DNA from: Shewanella hanedai
GTDB lineage: Bacteria > Pseudomonadota > Gammaproteobacteria > Enterobacterales > Shewanellaceae
Assembly (NCBI RefSeq): GCF_007197645.1
Contig: NZ_VKGK01000044.1
Location: 1 to 42,037, forward strand
Length of the DNA: 42,037 bases
Reading direction: 5' to 3'
Below the pieces are notes generated by a model that did no database searches, had not been told where the DNA came from, and worked only from the letters and a program-made list of their open reading frames with translations. Every line of letters starts with the position of its first letter. Within the stretch, counting starts at the first letter, position 1. The position numbers and the translations under genes were made by a program. Of this stretch, positions 1-7,277 are shown in pieces.

Positions 1-68
1 GTTGCTCATGCCTTTGAGTTTCAACCTATAAGCTCTTTATTTGTAGAGTCTAAAGAATGAATGTCCGG

Positions 69-167
69 GTCCCCATCGTCTAGTGGGAACAAGACTAGGA
101 CACCGCGCAGTGTTTTCTTATAGAGAGTACGGCGGTAACAGGAGTTCGAATCCTTTGGGTTTGGGAC
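69..167 (+). pseudogene. Degenerate tRNA-Glu-like unit 1, with two insertions
   Basis: The unit starts with the same acceptor and D-arm as the intact tRNA-Glu genes (GTCCCCATCGTCTAG) and keeps CTAGGACACCGC, CGGCGGTAACAGG and GTTCGAATCC. The D-loop is lengthened by about 7 nt. The anticodon loop is replaced by about 23 nt containing TTTTCTTATAGAGAG. The 3' end has no CCA-ending acceptor strand, although GTCCC can pair with GGGAC at 163-167. It is unlikely to be a working tRNA as it stands. It may still be transcribed with the array. Confidence 0.75.
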
Positions 168-220
168 TATAGACAGCTCTCTTCACTGAGCACTCTGGTT
201 AAGAGTAAAGATGAGTCCGG

Positions 221-319
221 GTCCCCATCGTCTAGCGGGAACAAGACTAGGACACCGCGCAGTGTTTTCTTATAGAGAGTACGGCGGTAACAGGAGTTCG
301 AATCCTTTGGGTTTGAGAC
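221..319 (+). pseudogene. Degenerate tRNA-Glu-like unit 2
   Basis: It has the same two insertions as the unit at 69, almost base for base, with a CGGG instead of TGGG start to the D-loop insert. The 3' acceptor strand is changed to GAGAC, which weakens pairing with GTCCC. It sits 152 bp after the previous unit and 152 bp before the first intact tRNA-Glu. Confidence 0.75.
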
Positions 320-372
320 TATAGACAGCTCTCTTCACTGAGCACTCTGGTTAAGAGTAAAGATGAGTCCGG

Positions 373-448
373 GTCCCCATCGTCTAGAGGCCTAGGACAC
401 CGCCCTTTCACGGCGGTAACAGGGGTTCGAATCCCCTTGGGGATACCA
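373..448 (+). tRNA. tRNA-Glu (UUC), copy 1
   Basis: A 76-nt cloverleaf with an encoded CCA end. The acceptor pairs GTCCCCA with TGGGGAT, with a G-T first pair. The anticodon stem CCGCC/GGCGG closes the loop CTTTCAC, giving anticodon TTC. The T-arm is AGGGG-TTCGAAT-CCCCT. It is closely similar to the E. coli tRNA-Glu sequence as remembered. Confidence 0.97.
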
Positions 449-523
449 CTATTTATAAAGCGTTGAGTTTTAGCCTATAAACTCAATGAATATTCACTCT
501 TTGCAGAGTCTAATGCAGTCCGG

Positions 524-599
524 GTCCCCATCGTCTAGAGGCCTAGGACACCGCCCTTTCACGGCGGTAACAGGGGTTCGAATCCCCTTGGGGATACCA
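524..599 (+). tRNA. tRNA-Glu (UUC), copy 2
   Basis: Identical over 76 nt to the copy at 373-448, including the encoded CCA and anticodon TTC. It lies 151 bp downstream of that copy. The spacer after it (600-678) differs from the others and contains an AT-rich segment before the duplicated block begins at 679. Confidence 0.97.
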
Positions 600-746
600 A
601 TATTTCTTTTTAACTGATGTGATTCGGTTAAATGTGAAAAGATTCACTTCCTGAAGGGAAGTAGTCACATGTAACGTTGTTGCTCATGCCTTTGAGTTTC
701 AACCTATAAGCTCTTTATTTGTAGAGTCTAAAGAATGAATGTCCGG

Positions 747-850
747 GTCCCCATCGTCTAGTGGGAACAAGATTAGGACACCGCGCGGTGTTTTCTTATA
801 GAGAGTACGGCGGTAACAGAGGTTCGAATCCATAGCCTTCGGAATTGAAC
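747..850 (+). pseudogene. Degenerate tRNA-Glu-like unit 3, the most diverged
   Basis: It carries the same D-loop and anticodon-loop insertions as units 1, 2 and 4, with further changes: GATTAGG for GACTAGG, GCGGTG for GCAGTG, and a 3' part (CATAGCCTTCGGAATTGAAC) in which the acceptor strand is lost. The right boundary is approximate. Confidence 0.7.
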
Positions 851-896
851 TTATAGATAACTCTTTATTTGTAGAGTCTAAAGAATAAATGTCCGG

Positions 897-995
897 GTCC
901 CCATCGTCTAGCGGGAACAAGACTAGGACACCGCGCAGTGTTTTCTTATAGAGAGTACGGCGGTAACAGAAGTTCGAATCCTTTGGGTTTGGGAC
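897..995 (+). pseudogene. Degenerate tRNA-Glu-like unit 4
   Basis: Nearly identical to the unit at 221 and corresponding to it in the duplicated block. It keeps the D-loop and anticodon-loop insertions and the terminal GGGAC (991-995) that can pair with GTCCC. There is no CCA end. Confidence 0.75.
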
Positions 996-1048
996 TATAG
1001 ACAGCTCTCTTCACTGAGCACTCTGGTTAAGAGTAAAGATGAGTCCGG

Positions 1049-1124
1049 GTCCCCATCGTCTAGAGGCCTAGGACACCGCCCTTTCACGGCGGTAACAGGG
1101 GTTCGAATCCCCTTGGGGATACCA
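1049..1124 (+). tRNA. tRNA-Glu (UUC), copy 3
   Basis: A 76-nt copy identical to 373-448 with anticodon TTC and encoded CCA. It is the counterpart of copy 1 in the duplicated block. Confidence 0.97.
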
Positions 1125-1199
1125 CTATTTATAAAGCGTTGAGTTTTAGCCTATAAACTCAATGAATATTCACTCTTTGCAGAGTCTAATGTAGTCCGG

Positions 1200-1275
1200 G
1201 TCCCCATCGTCTAGAGGCCTAGGACACCGCCCTTTCACGGCGGTAACAGGGGTTCGAATCCCCTTGGGGATACCA
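1200..1275 (+). tRNA. tRNA-Glu (UUC), copy 4
   Basis: A 76-nt copy identical to the other intact tRNA-Glu genes, with anticodon TTC and encoded CCA. The following spacer has a small UUCG-tetraloop hairpin (CAGAC-TTCG-GTCTG, 1290-1303) that is absent from the other spacers and makes this spacing 177 bp. Confidence 0.97.
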
Positions 1276-1376
1276 CTATTTATAATAATCAGACTTCGGT
1301 CTGGTTGTTTAAGCGTTAAATCTTAGCCTATAGATTTAATGAATATTCACTCTTTGCAGAGTCTAATGCAGTCCGG

Positions 1377-1452
1377 GTCCCCATCGTCTAGAGGCCTAGG
1401 ACACCGCCCTTTCACGGCGGTAACAGGGGTTCGAATCCCCTTGGGGATACCA
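1377..1452 (+). tRNA. tRNA-Glu (UUC), copy 5
   Basis: The last intact tRNA-Glu of the array, identical to the others, with anticodon TTC and encoded CCA. It is followed after 40 bp by tRNA-Ala, presumably in the same transcript. Confidence 0.97.
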
Positions 1453-1492
1453 ATGTTTTACAAAGTTTCATGCAAGTTCCAGTGCGTGAAAT

Positions 1493-1568
1493 GGGGCCTT
1501 AGCTCAGCTGGGAGAGCGCAACACTGGCAGTGTTGAGGTCAGCGGTTCGATCCCGCTAGGCTCCACCA
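1493..1568 (+). tRNA. tRNA-Ala (GGC)
   Basis: A 76-nt cloverleaf. The acceptor GGGGCCT pairs with AGGCTCC, followed by discriminator A and an encoded CCA. The anticodon stem CAACA/TGTTG closes the loop CTGGCAG, giving anticodon GGC. The T-arm contains GGTTCGATCC. It ends the tRNA operon, 45 bp before a terminator. Confidence 0.96.
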
Positions 1569-1613
1569 TATCAATACTTGTTACTATAATCATTGATGCA
1601 GGCAGTAATAAGG

Positions 1614-1640
1614 AAAAAACCACCGAAAGGTGGTTTTTTT
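1614..1640 (+). terminator. Rho-independent terminator of the tRNA array
   Basis: The stem AAAAAACCACC / GGTGGTTTTTT with loop GAAA ends in a run of seven T. It directly follows tRNA-Ala and closes the tRNA operon. Confidence 0.92.
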
Positions 1641-1860
1641 ATGTCTGAATTTTACACTTCCTGTTTATTATTCTCTGCGTAAATAGGATAGAAGAGGGCG
1701 GCTAACGATCGACTGGTTTTCTATGTGTGTCTGTTTGTTATAATATTTTATCCAAATCTGTTGTTATGAATAATTGACAAAATTAAAGAGCAATGGGATT
1801 TGGGATAAAGCTGGCTGTACTGTATGACCTCTACCATTTGATCACAGTGCAAAGATACGA

Positions 1861-2736
1861 TTACTTGGCAACAGCAAGCGCTAACTCAATGGCTTTTTTT
1901 ATCAAGCCATTGTATGGGGACTTAGGATAAGATGCTGTGAAATGTAAGTTGTTAGGCACCCAGTTCGTATTGACTATTTCTAGTTTTCCGCTGGCCAATT
2001 CGGCATCAATCATTTTTTTGGGTAACGGACTAACGCCTATCCCATCAGTTACCATGCGCAAACATGCAGATAATGAGCTGCATGAAAATAGTCTAGGTGG
2101 TGGAATGTTTAATTCACGAAATTTATTGCTTATATCTTCATATGGACGTGTGTTTCTAGCATAAGTAATGACTGGCCACTGGCTTAGTTGCTCTATTGAT
2201 GTTGTCATTTTTGCCATGCCTAACTTTGGGTTAGCTACCCATATCAGCGAGAATTCACATAAATCTACATTTTCAATTTTACTGTCTGATACTGGGCCCA
2301 TTAAAAAAGCTAAATCCAATGATTGTGAAAGCAGTCCTTCTCGTAAATTGGTAGTGACATCAACGGTTATTTCTACGTCTAGCTTAGGGAAGGTATTATG
2401 AATTTTATTCAAAAATGTAGGTAGCCATGTGTGAACAATAGTTTCAGATACGCCTAGTCGTAATAATCCACATAATGGTGAGTTTTCATCGGCCACCTCT
2501 TTTAATTGCTCTGCCATATGCATTATTTTTTTTACATACGGTAATATTTCTTGTCCTTTCGATGTTAAAGATACTGGGCTGTTATCACGTTCAAACAGTT
2601 TTACCCCTAACTCTTCTTCTAATGCGATAATCCGTGCTGATATGGAGGGTTGAGTTGTATTCATTTTTTCGGCTGTTAGTCGGAAATTTCCTAGAACAGC
2701 AACCCACATAAATGTTTCAAGACGTTTAAAATTCAT
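1861..2736 (-). CDS. LysR-family transcriptional regulator
   Basis: A 291-residue LysR-type regulator of normal family length. Residues 1-60 form the winged helix-turn-helix (MNFKRLETFMWVAV, then TQPSISARIIALEEELG and LFERD), and residues ~90-290 form the periplasmic-binding-like effector domain. The start at 2736 has an AAGG ribosome-binding sequence just upstream. It is transcribed away from the porin and from the TRAP/5-oxoprolinase genes, but it is the nearest regulator to them. Control of that unit is a reasonable inference without direct proof. An inverted repeat lies immediately upstream of the start. The ligand is unknown. Confidence 0.93.
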   Translation of the reverse strand: MNFKRLETFMWVAVLGNFRLTAEKMNTTQPSISARIIALEEELGVKLFERDNSPVSLTSKGQEILPYVKKIMHMAEQLKEVADENSPLCGLLRLGVSETIVHTWLPTFLNKIHNTFPKLDVEITVDVTTNLREGLLSQSLDLAFLMGPVSDSKIENVDLCEFSLIWVANPKLGMAKMTTSIEQLSQWPVITYARNTRPYEDISNKFRELNIPPPRLFSCSSLSACLRMVTDGIGVSPLPKKMIDAELASGKLEIVNTNWVPNNLHFTASYPKSPYNGLIKKAIELALAVAK

Positions 2737-2758
2737 AACAAAACCTTAGCTCTCATCA

Positions 2759-2777
2759 ATAAGCGAGACACGCTTAT
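2759..2777. promoter_or_regulatory. Inverted repeat upstream of the LysR gene
   Basis: A perfect 7-bp inverted repeat, ATAAGCG-AGACA-CGCTTAT, starts 23 bp upstream of the LysR start codon. LysR-family regulators often bind their own promoter, so this may be an autoregulatory operator. That role is inferred from position and symmetry only. Confidence 0.4.
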
Positions 2778-3350
2778 CTGTTAAATATTCGTACTGAACC
2801 AGACTGTTTAGTGCATTTTTGATTCTTTTTAACTTGGCTCGTCAGTTGTCATCTCTAGACTCATTCAATCAAAATAAGAGATGGCTATGTGTCTGTGAAC
2901 CTACATCACTTCCTTTATAATAGCTATGTGGCTAGAGGGAGCTGTAAAGTGCTCTCTAAGGCTAATTTATTATTAGCTTAGCTCATGTGCTATTACCTGC
3001 TTGGGCCTAGTAATGAGACTCATGGGCTTTAATGTGTATTACTTGGAGTATATTTAATGTGGTGTAAGAATACTGAGTTCGTCGGGTGTCTATCATGGCA
3101 AATTTGGGCATGATCTTGTTTGATAATAAAGTCATCAGAATATGATTCTGTGATGACATAGTCCATAAAGGTGATAGGTTATAATTTCAGGGATCATCTG
3201 AGCCCATTATTCTGGTCTTATATATCTATTTCTTATCATTTTAAGCTGCAATTACCCCATGTAACGTCAGGGAAACAATGCTAAAAGGTGTGTTGAAGCG
3301 ATATTGTCGATTCATAGTGCTCAATCTTTGATTTAGTCAGCATATCGATA

Positions 3351-3398
3351 AATAATCAGAACAATGACGATGAAGTTGTCGTTGTTCTGATTATTTTT
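3351..3398 (+). terminator. Long terminator hairpin in the gap before the porin
   Basis: AATAATCAGAACAA pairs perfectly with TTGTTCTGATTATT. The stem then extends toward the loop through TGACGA/TTGTCG, with G-T pairs. The T-run (TTATTTTTTA) follows on the plus strand. On the minus strand, downstream of the porin, the hairpin would be followed only by a weak T-rich sequence. It may serve the porin in that direction, but the stronger orientation is plus. Confidence 0.75.
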
Positions 3399-3471
3399 TA
3401 CTGTTCTTAATCACATATGTCCAAAGGTTTTAGCGATAGCAAGAATAGTGATATTTGATAGTTAAAAGGCA

Positions 3472-4569
3472 TCAAAAAGCATACTTAACACCTAACTGTA
3501 AACGGGTATTATTCGCATCATCACCATTAAACTCCACTTTTCGATTGTGTTGCAGTTCAACAGAGTATTCAATGCCATCATCCATTTTCCAAAAGCGATT
3601 AATATGAAATTCAATCGATTTTTCAAAGGTGTCAACAGACAAGCCATCTTGACGGTCGATTTTTAACTGTGCAATAGATGCATTGAAGCTACCATCATCA
3701 AGTTGATGCTTAAATGCTACTGCGACACTCGTGCTTGAGACGGCTTGCGCATCTCCATTGCTATCAATGTATGCATTTGCTGAGTACCATTTTTCTTGAT
3801 TATAACGTCCAGGAGAACCAAAAATTGTGCTAATAGAAATTTTATCTTTAGCGCCTAGATTAACGGCAAGACCTAGGTGAGCCGCAGCAGCAACAACAGA
3901 ATCTTCTACCCCAGAGTTATTTGTTATGTCAGCTGCTCTTATAAGGCCAGCAACATAATAACTAAACAGATCCCCTTGCTTCCTATATTTGACAACCATG
4001 TCGGGTAATATATCGTTGGAATGACCCATATAAGTTTTCAGTTCAGGGTTCTCTAACGAAAATGACCAGTTGTTATTGGTATAACGAATTTGAGATTGCC
4101 TAATAAATGACACACCTGGACTACTGGAAAAATCAACAAATTTCGGATATGCAATCCAATCCATAAATGTTGACCAGTTTTGTCCAACCATCCAATGGTC
4201 ACTTTCTATATAGGCAAGCCTTAAGCGTAGAGAATGAGAATTTGATACGACTTGGTTTCCACCGTTACCATAAAAGTCTGTTTCTATCACAGCTTTAATT
4301 CCATCATTTTTTGCCGTAAAGTTAAGCCTACTTTCTCTAGCATGAATACGAACACTTCTTTGTTCTTCAATATCTCCAGTTTTCAAACCACCAGTAAAAG
4401 CCAAGTCTCCTTGATCTTGATTACTATCGATAATTAAATCGACTTTTACATACCCTCCAATATTTATATCCCAATCGTTAACTTCAGTTTTAAGTAATGC
4501 AGCTTCTGCAGATGCCATACTTAATACTGTACCCGCTATAAATGTAATTATTATATTTTTATTGCTCAT
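3472..4569 (-). CDS. DcaP-like outer-membrane porin
   Basis: A 365-residue outer-membrane beta-barrel protein. It starts with a signal peptide (hydrophobic segment to about residue 23, ending ASAEA) and ends in ...GVKYAF, with the terminal aromatic residue typical of barrel proteins. The mature N-terminus (WDINIGGYVKVDLI, then NQDQGD) and the alternating strands resemble the DcaP family of trimeric porins for small dicarboxylates and related solutes. It is divergent from the TRAP/5-oxoprolinase genes across a 487-bp region. It may be the outer-membrane entry route for the same substrate, which is inferred from context. Confidence 0.85.
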   Translation of the reverse strand: MSNKNIIITFIAGTVLSMASAEAALLKTEVNDWDINIGGYVKVDLIIDSNQDQGDLAFTGGLKTGDIEEQRSVRIHARESRLNFTAKNDGIKAVIETDFYGNGGNQVVSNSHSLRLRLAYIESDHWMVGQNWSTFMDWIAYPKFVDFSSSPGVSFIRQSQIRYTNNNWSFSLENPELKTYMGHSNDILPDMVVKYRKQGDLFSYYVAGLIRAADITNNSGVEDSVVAAAAHLGLAVNLGAKDKISISTIFGSPGRYNQEKWYSANAYIDSNGDAQAVSSTSVAVAFKHQLDDGSFNASIAQLKIDRQDGLSVDTFEKSIEFHINRFWKMDDGIEYSVELQHNRKVEFNGDDANNTRLQLGVKYAF

Positions 4570-4678
4570 TTTTATTACCTGTGAAGTGAGTTTTTAATTC
4601 AACAAGTTAAACTTAGTTCTCATTTGATGTATTTTAATAATATGACAGTAAGTGATAATGTTTTTTGATGGACAATAT

Positions 4679-4692
4679 TGACAGTCCTGTCA
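4679..4692. promoter_or_regulatory. Palindrome TGACAG-TC-CTGTCA over a candidate -35 box
   Basis: A perfect 6-bp inverted repeat with a 2-bp centre overlaps a TTGACA sequence that has TTTAAT 18 bp further on. An operator in this position would occlude RNA polymerase. The binding protein is not known. The neighbouring LysR regulator is one candidate, although the symmetry is not a classic T-N11-A box. Confidence 0.45.
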
Positions 4693-4782
4693 GTTGTTTT
4701 ATTTAATTGCTATTTACGTTAAGCCTAATTACAGTACAGGTAATTAAAAAAATAAGTCCAATCGTTAATATTTACTGTGAGT

Positions 4783-4799
4783 GATAGATATTATCTATC
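4783..4799. promoter_or_regulatory. Palindrome GATAGAT-ATT-ATCTATC
   Basis: A perfect 7-bp inverted repeat with a 3-bp centre, 258 bp upstream of the cyclase-family start codon and about 100 bp downstream of the other palindrome. It is a possible regulator-binding site in a divergent control region. No function can be read from the sequence alone. Confidence 0.4.
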
Positions 4800-5056
4800 G
4801 GTATGTGGTTTTGTGGTTCTATAACCTAGGCTTCTCACCTTTACCGTTAATATTAGTTATCCATAAATATTAAAGTAAGAGTGTGAATAATGAATTTAGT
4901 ACCTATCGTAGGGGGGAATAATGTTGGTTATCATTAATTTAACATACTCATAACCAAAGCTTATCAATGCTGTTAAATAGTTTCAATTAGACATGCAGGC
5001 TTCGATGTAAGATAAATATTAGCCATCGGGATAGATATCTTTATGGATGGATTAGA

Positions 5057-5866
5057 ATGCAGAAACCAGTAAATAATAATTTTAAAGAGTCATTGCTACA
5101 CACTGTGGACTCTCTTAGGAAGAGCATACGTTCTGGCGAGATGGATGATAGTACAAGTGGCTTAGTGCCAGGTTTAGTTCAAGTAAATATCGTCATCTTA
5201 CCTAAAATATGGGTACATGATTTCTTACTTTTTTGTCAAAAAAACCCTATAGCCTGCCCACTCATTGACGTTTTCGATGCTGGACAGTTTCTATTAAAAA
5301 GCTTAGGGAAAGATATAGATGTTCGTACAGATATTCCTGAGTACTGTGTTTTTGTTAATGGAGTTAAAACTGAAGTAAAAAAAGACATATCAGATTTGTG
5401 GCAAGATGACTTTGTTGTTTTTGCATTAGGATGCTCTTTTAGTTTCGAGTATGCGTTACAGCAAGCAGGGTTATCTATCGCAAACCTAGAGTCTAATCGT
5501 AATGTTTCAATGTACGAAACTAATGTTCCAACCAATAGTGTTGGAGTGTTTCAAGGTAATGTAGTTGTATCCATGAGACCGTTTACACCTGCTCAGGCGA
5601 TAAAAGCGATTCAAATTACAAGTCAATTCCCTCTGGCTCATGGCGCGCCTATTCATATTGGAAAGCCAGAGATGATAGGTATTCACTCTCTAAGTAACCC
5701 ATCTTTTGGTGATGCTGTTGAAATAAATGAAGAGCATATTCCAGTATTCTGGGGTTGTGGTGTTACACCTCAAGTCGTTATTAATAATGCTAAAATTCCG
5801 ATGTTCATCACTCATGCACCAGGGAAAATGTTAATTACAGACAAGCTATATTCTGAATTACGTTAA
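5057..5866 (+). CDS. D-glutamate cyclase / putative hydro-lyase family protein (YcsI/DUF1445)
   Basis: A 269-residue protein matching the DUF1445/YcsI family, once called putative hydro-lyases. The mammalian relative DGLUCY interconverts D-glutamate and 5-oxo-D-proline. Family signatures seen are VPGLVQVNIVILP (residues ~37-49), the central GCSFSFEYAL segment and the C-terminal FITHAPGKMLITD. Length is normal. It is the first gene of the co-oriented block. In Bacillus the ycsI gene also lies beside the 5-oxoprolinase genes, so a role in forming or removing a glutamate lactam fits. Bacterial activity is not proven here. Confidence 0.85.
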   Translation: MQKPVNNNFKESLLHTVDSLRKSIRSGEMDDSTSGLVPGLVQVNIVILPKIWVHDFLLFCQKNPIACPLIDVFDAGQFLLKSLGKDIDVRTDIPEYCVFVNGVKTEVKKDISDLWQDDFVVFALGCSFSFEYALQQAGLSIANLESNRNVSMYETNVPTNSVGVFQGNVVVSMRPFTPAQAIKAIQITSQFPLAHGAPIHIGKPEMIGIHSLSNPSFGDAVEINEEHIPVFWGCGVTPQVVINNAKIPMFITHAPGKMLITDKLYSELR

Positions 5867-5905
5867 TAATAAATTCTGCTATAAAAATAAAATAAAGGTG
5901 AAATT

Positions 5906-6997
5906 ATGAATGTATTATCTAAGGTTCTTTTTACAAGTGTATTGTTACTCAATACCAACGTTATATTTGCTAGTGACAATAACAAGGAGGATAACGCGGA
6001 GACGAGTAATGTTCAAATTGATGACGTTAAGGTTTCGGTTGTTGGAACTTGGAGCATGCTGTCTCAGTATAAGCAATTTGAACGTCCTTTTTGGAGTGAA
6101 ACGATTACTGAGAATAGTAATGGTGCCGTCATTGCTGACGTAAAAGGCTTTAATGAGATGGGATTAAAGGGGAGTGAAGTCGTAAGGTTGATGAAGAGTG
6201 GCGTTATAGACTTTGGCTCTACAGTGCTAGGTTATTTGGCTGCTGACAATCCCAAAAATGAAGCGATAGATTTAGCTGGATTAAGTCCCAATATAGAGAC
6301 TGCAAAGATAGTTTCCGATGCATATAAAAATGAACTTAGCGAGTTATACAATAAAACATACGATATTAAACTATTGGGGCTATGGCCATATTCAGCTCAG
6401 GTTCTGTTTTGTAATGTACCAATAACAGGGCTTTCGGATTTAAAAGGTAAGAAAATCCGTACATCAAATAGAACACTTGCTGAGTTTGTTGGTGCATTGG
6501 GAGGAGTAGGTGTAACGATGTCGTTTGGTGAAGTGGTACAGAGTTTACAGAAGGGGGTTGTGGATTGTGCTATTACAGGTTCAATGTCTGGCTATAGTGC
6601 AAAGTGGCATGAGGTAACCACCCATTTGTATACCTTACCGTTAGGTTGGGCCAATGTTATGCATGCTGTGAGTAATAAAGCTTGGAACAAGTTACCGAAA
6701 GCGACGAAAAATTATATTGAACAAGAGATCAATGGCCTTGAAAGTGGCATATGGAAAGGTGCTGCACTGGAAACGGAACAAGGAATCGCCTGTAATACTG
6801 GTCATGGTGAATGTCAATCTGGTGAACCTGCAAATCTAATATTAGTCGAGTATACCGAGCGTGAAAGTAAGTTATTGGATAATATTTTAAGTGATCATGT
6901 TTTACCATTATGGGCAGAACGTTGTGGTAAACCTTGTGTAAATAAGTGGAATGAAACGATTGGTAAAGCAGTAGGGAAAGAAATAGAAACCAAGTAA
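5906..6997 (+). CDS. TRAP transporter substrate-binding protein, DctP type
   Basis: A 363-residue periplasmic binding protein with an N-terminal signal peptide (cut near residue 22, after NVIFA). Residues ~45-340 form the DctP fold, with the conserved ligand-binding arginine region GKKIRTSNR (Arg185) and a FGEVVQSLQKGVVDCAITG segment. It would bind an organic acid and pass it to the DctQ/DctM membrane subunits encoded downstream. Six cysteines are present in the mature part (169, 221, 296, 303, 340, 344), four of them in the C-terminal segment. The ligand is not determinable, but the neighbourhood suggests 5-oxoproline, glutamate or a related lactam acid. Confidence 0.92.
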   Translation: MNVLSKVLFTSVLLLNTNVIFASDNNKEDNAETSNVQIDDVKVSVVGTWSMLSQYKQFERPFWSETITENSNGAVIADVKGFNEMGLKGSEVVRLMKSGVIDFGSTVLGYLAADNPKNEAIDLAGLSPNIETAKIVSDAYKNELSELYNKTYDIKLLGLWPYSAQVLFCNVPITGLSDLKGKKIRTSNRTLAEFVGALGGVGVTMSFGEVVQSLQKGVVDCAITGSMSGYSAKWHEVTTHLYTLPLGWANVMHAVSNKAWNKLPKATKNYIEQEINGLESGIWKGAALETEQGIACNTGHGECQSGEPANLILVEYTERESKLLDNILSDHVLPLWAERCGKPCVNKWNETIGKAVGKEIETK

Positions 6998-7039
6998 CGT
7001 TTGCTAAGGTGATAATAAGTTAGGTTTTGAGGATGTAAA

Positions 7040-7222
7040 ATGGTTAATACACAAGAATTAAATAATTGTGATTATTTACTTTGTTTTAATGAACAACGTG
7101 AGAATGTAACAAAAAAAACAGAGAAAGAGAGGAGAGATACATTAAGTATGTTAAGCACAAATTTTCCAACTGTACTTGTCGATGACAGTGAAACTGAAAG
7201 TTATATTAGAGGATATAATTAA
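7040..7222 (+). CDS. Small hypothetical protein inside the TRAP genes
   Basis: A 60-residue protein starting at ATG with GAGG eight bases upstream. It is hydrophilic, with a charged middle (KKTEKERR) and an acidic end (VDDSETES). It has no signal peptide or membrane segment, and I do not recognise a family. It lies between the binding-protein and DctQ genes in the same direction, 42 bp and 55 bp from them. It may be a real small protein or a chance ORF in an operon spacer. Confidence 0.45.
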   Translation: MVNTQELNNCDYLLCFNEQRENVTKKTEKERRDTLSMLSTNFPTVLVDDSETESYIRGYN

Positions 7223-7277
7223 ACCCTCTTGATTTACGTTAACTTTTAAATAATATAATTATAAGAGATGTTATTAA

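Larger units (their letters stand above)
1..1276 (+). repeat. Tandem tRNA-Glu repeat array with a duplicated block
   Basis: Nine tRNA-Glu-type units begin at 69, 221, 373, 524, 747, 897, 1049, 1200 and 1377, mostly 150-152 bp apart. The order is degenerate, degenerate, intact, intact, then degenerate, degenerate, intact, intact, intact. Sequence from 1 onward matches sequence from 679 onward, an offset of 678 bp, so a four-unit block appears to have been copied head to tail. The spacers are also related to each other: each has a block ending in a variant of GCAGAGTCTAA before the tRNA. I infer growth by unequal crossing-over. Confidence 0.85.
2737..3471. other. 735-bp gap with hairpins and no convincing gene
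   Basis: I see no ORF with a good start. The gap holds an inverted repeat beside the LysR start, an inverted repeat ATCATG...CATGAT near 3092-3113, a hairpin GTCATC-AGAAT / ATTCT-GT-GATGAC at 3131-3157, and a strong terminator hairpin at 3351-3398 whose T-run is on the plus strand. Together these would fit a plus-strand non-coding RNA, but no promoter was established. Confidence 0.5.
4570..5056. other. Divergent promoter region between porin and cyclase-family gene
   Basis: This is a 487-bp AT-rich gap between divergent genes. It holds a candidate plus-strand promoter (TTGACA 4678-4683, 18 bp, TTTAAT 4702-4707) and two palindromes at 4679-4692 and 4783-4799. I see no credible ORF here. It is the likely control point for the porin and for the long operon that follows. 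Confidence 0.6.

Noticed and set aside
699..920. Minus-strand ORF of 73 codons across the degenerate tRNA units
   Set aside because: It is an internally repeated frame created by the tRNA repeats, without a domain or a ribosome-binding site.
1..1276. Regularly spaced repeats that could suggest a CRISPR array
   Set aside because: The repeated element is a 76-nt tRNA-Glu or its degenerate form, the period is about 151 bp, and the spacers are related to each other, so this is a tRNA array.
1339..1536. Plus-strand ORF of 65 codons
   Set aside because: It runs through a tRNA-Glu and into tRNA-Ala, so it cannot be a protein gene.
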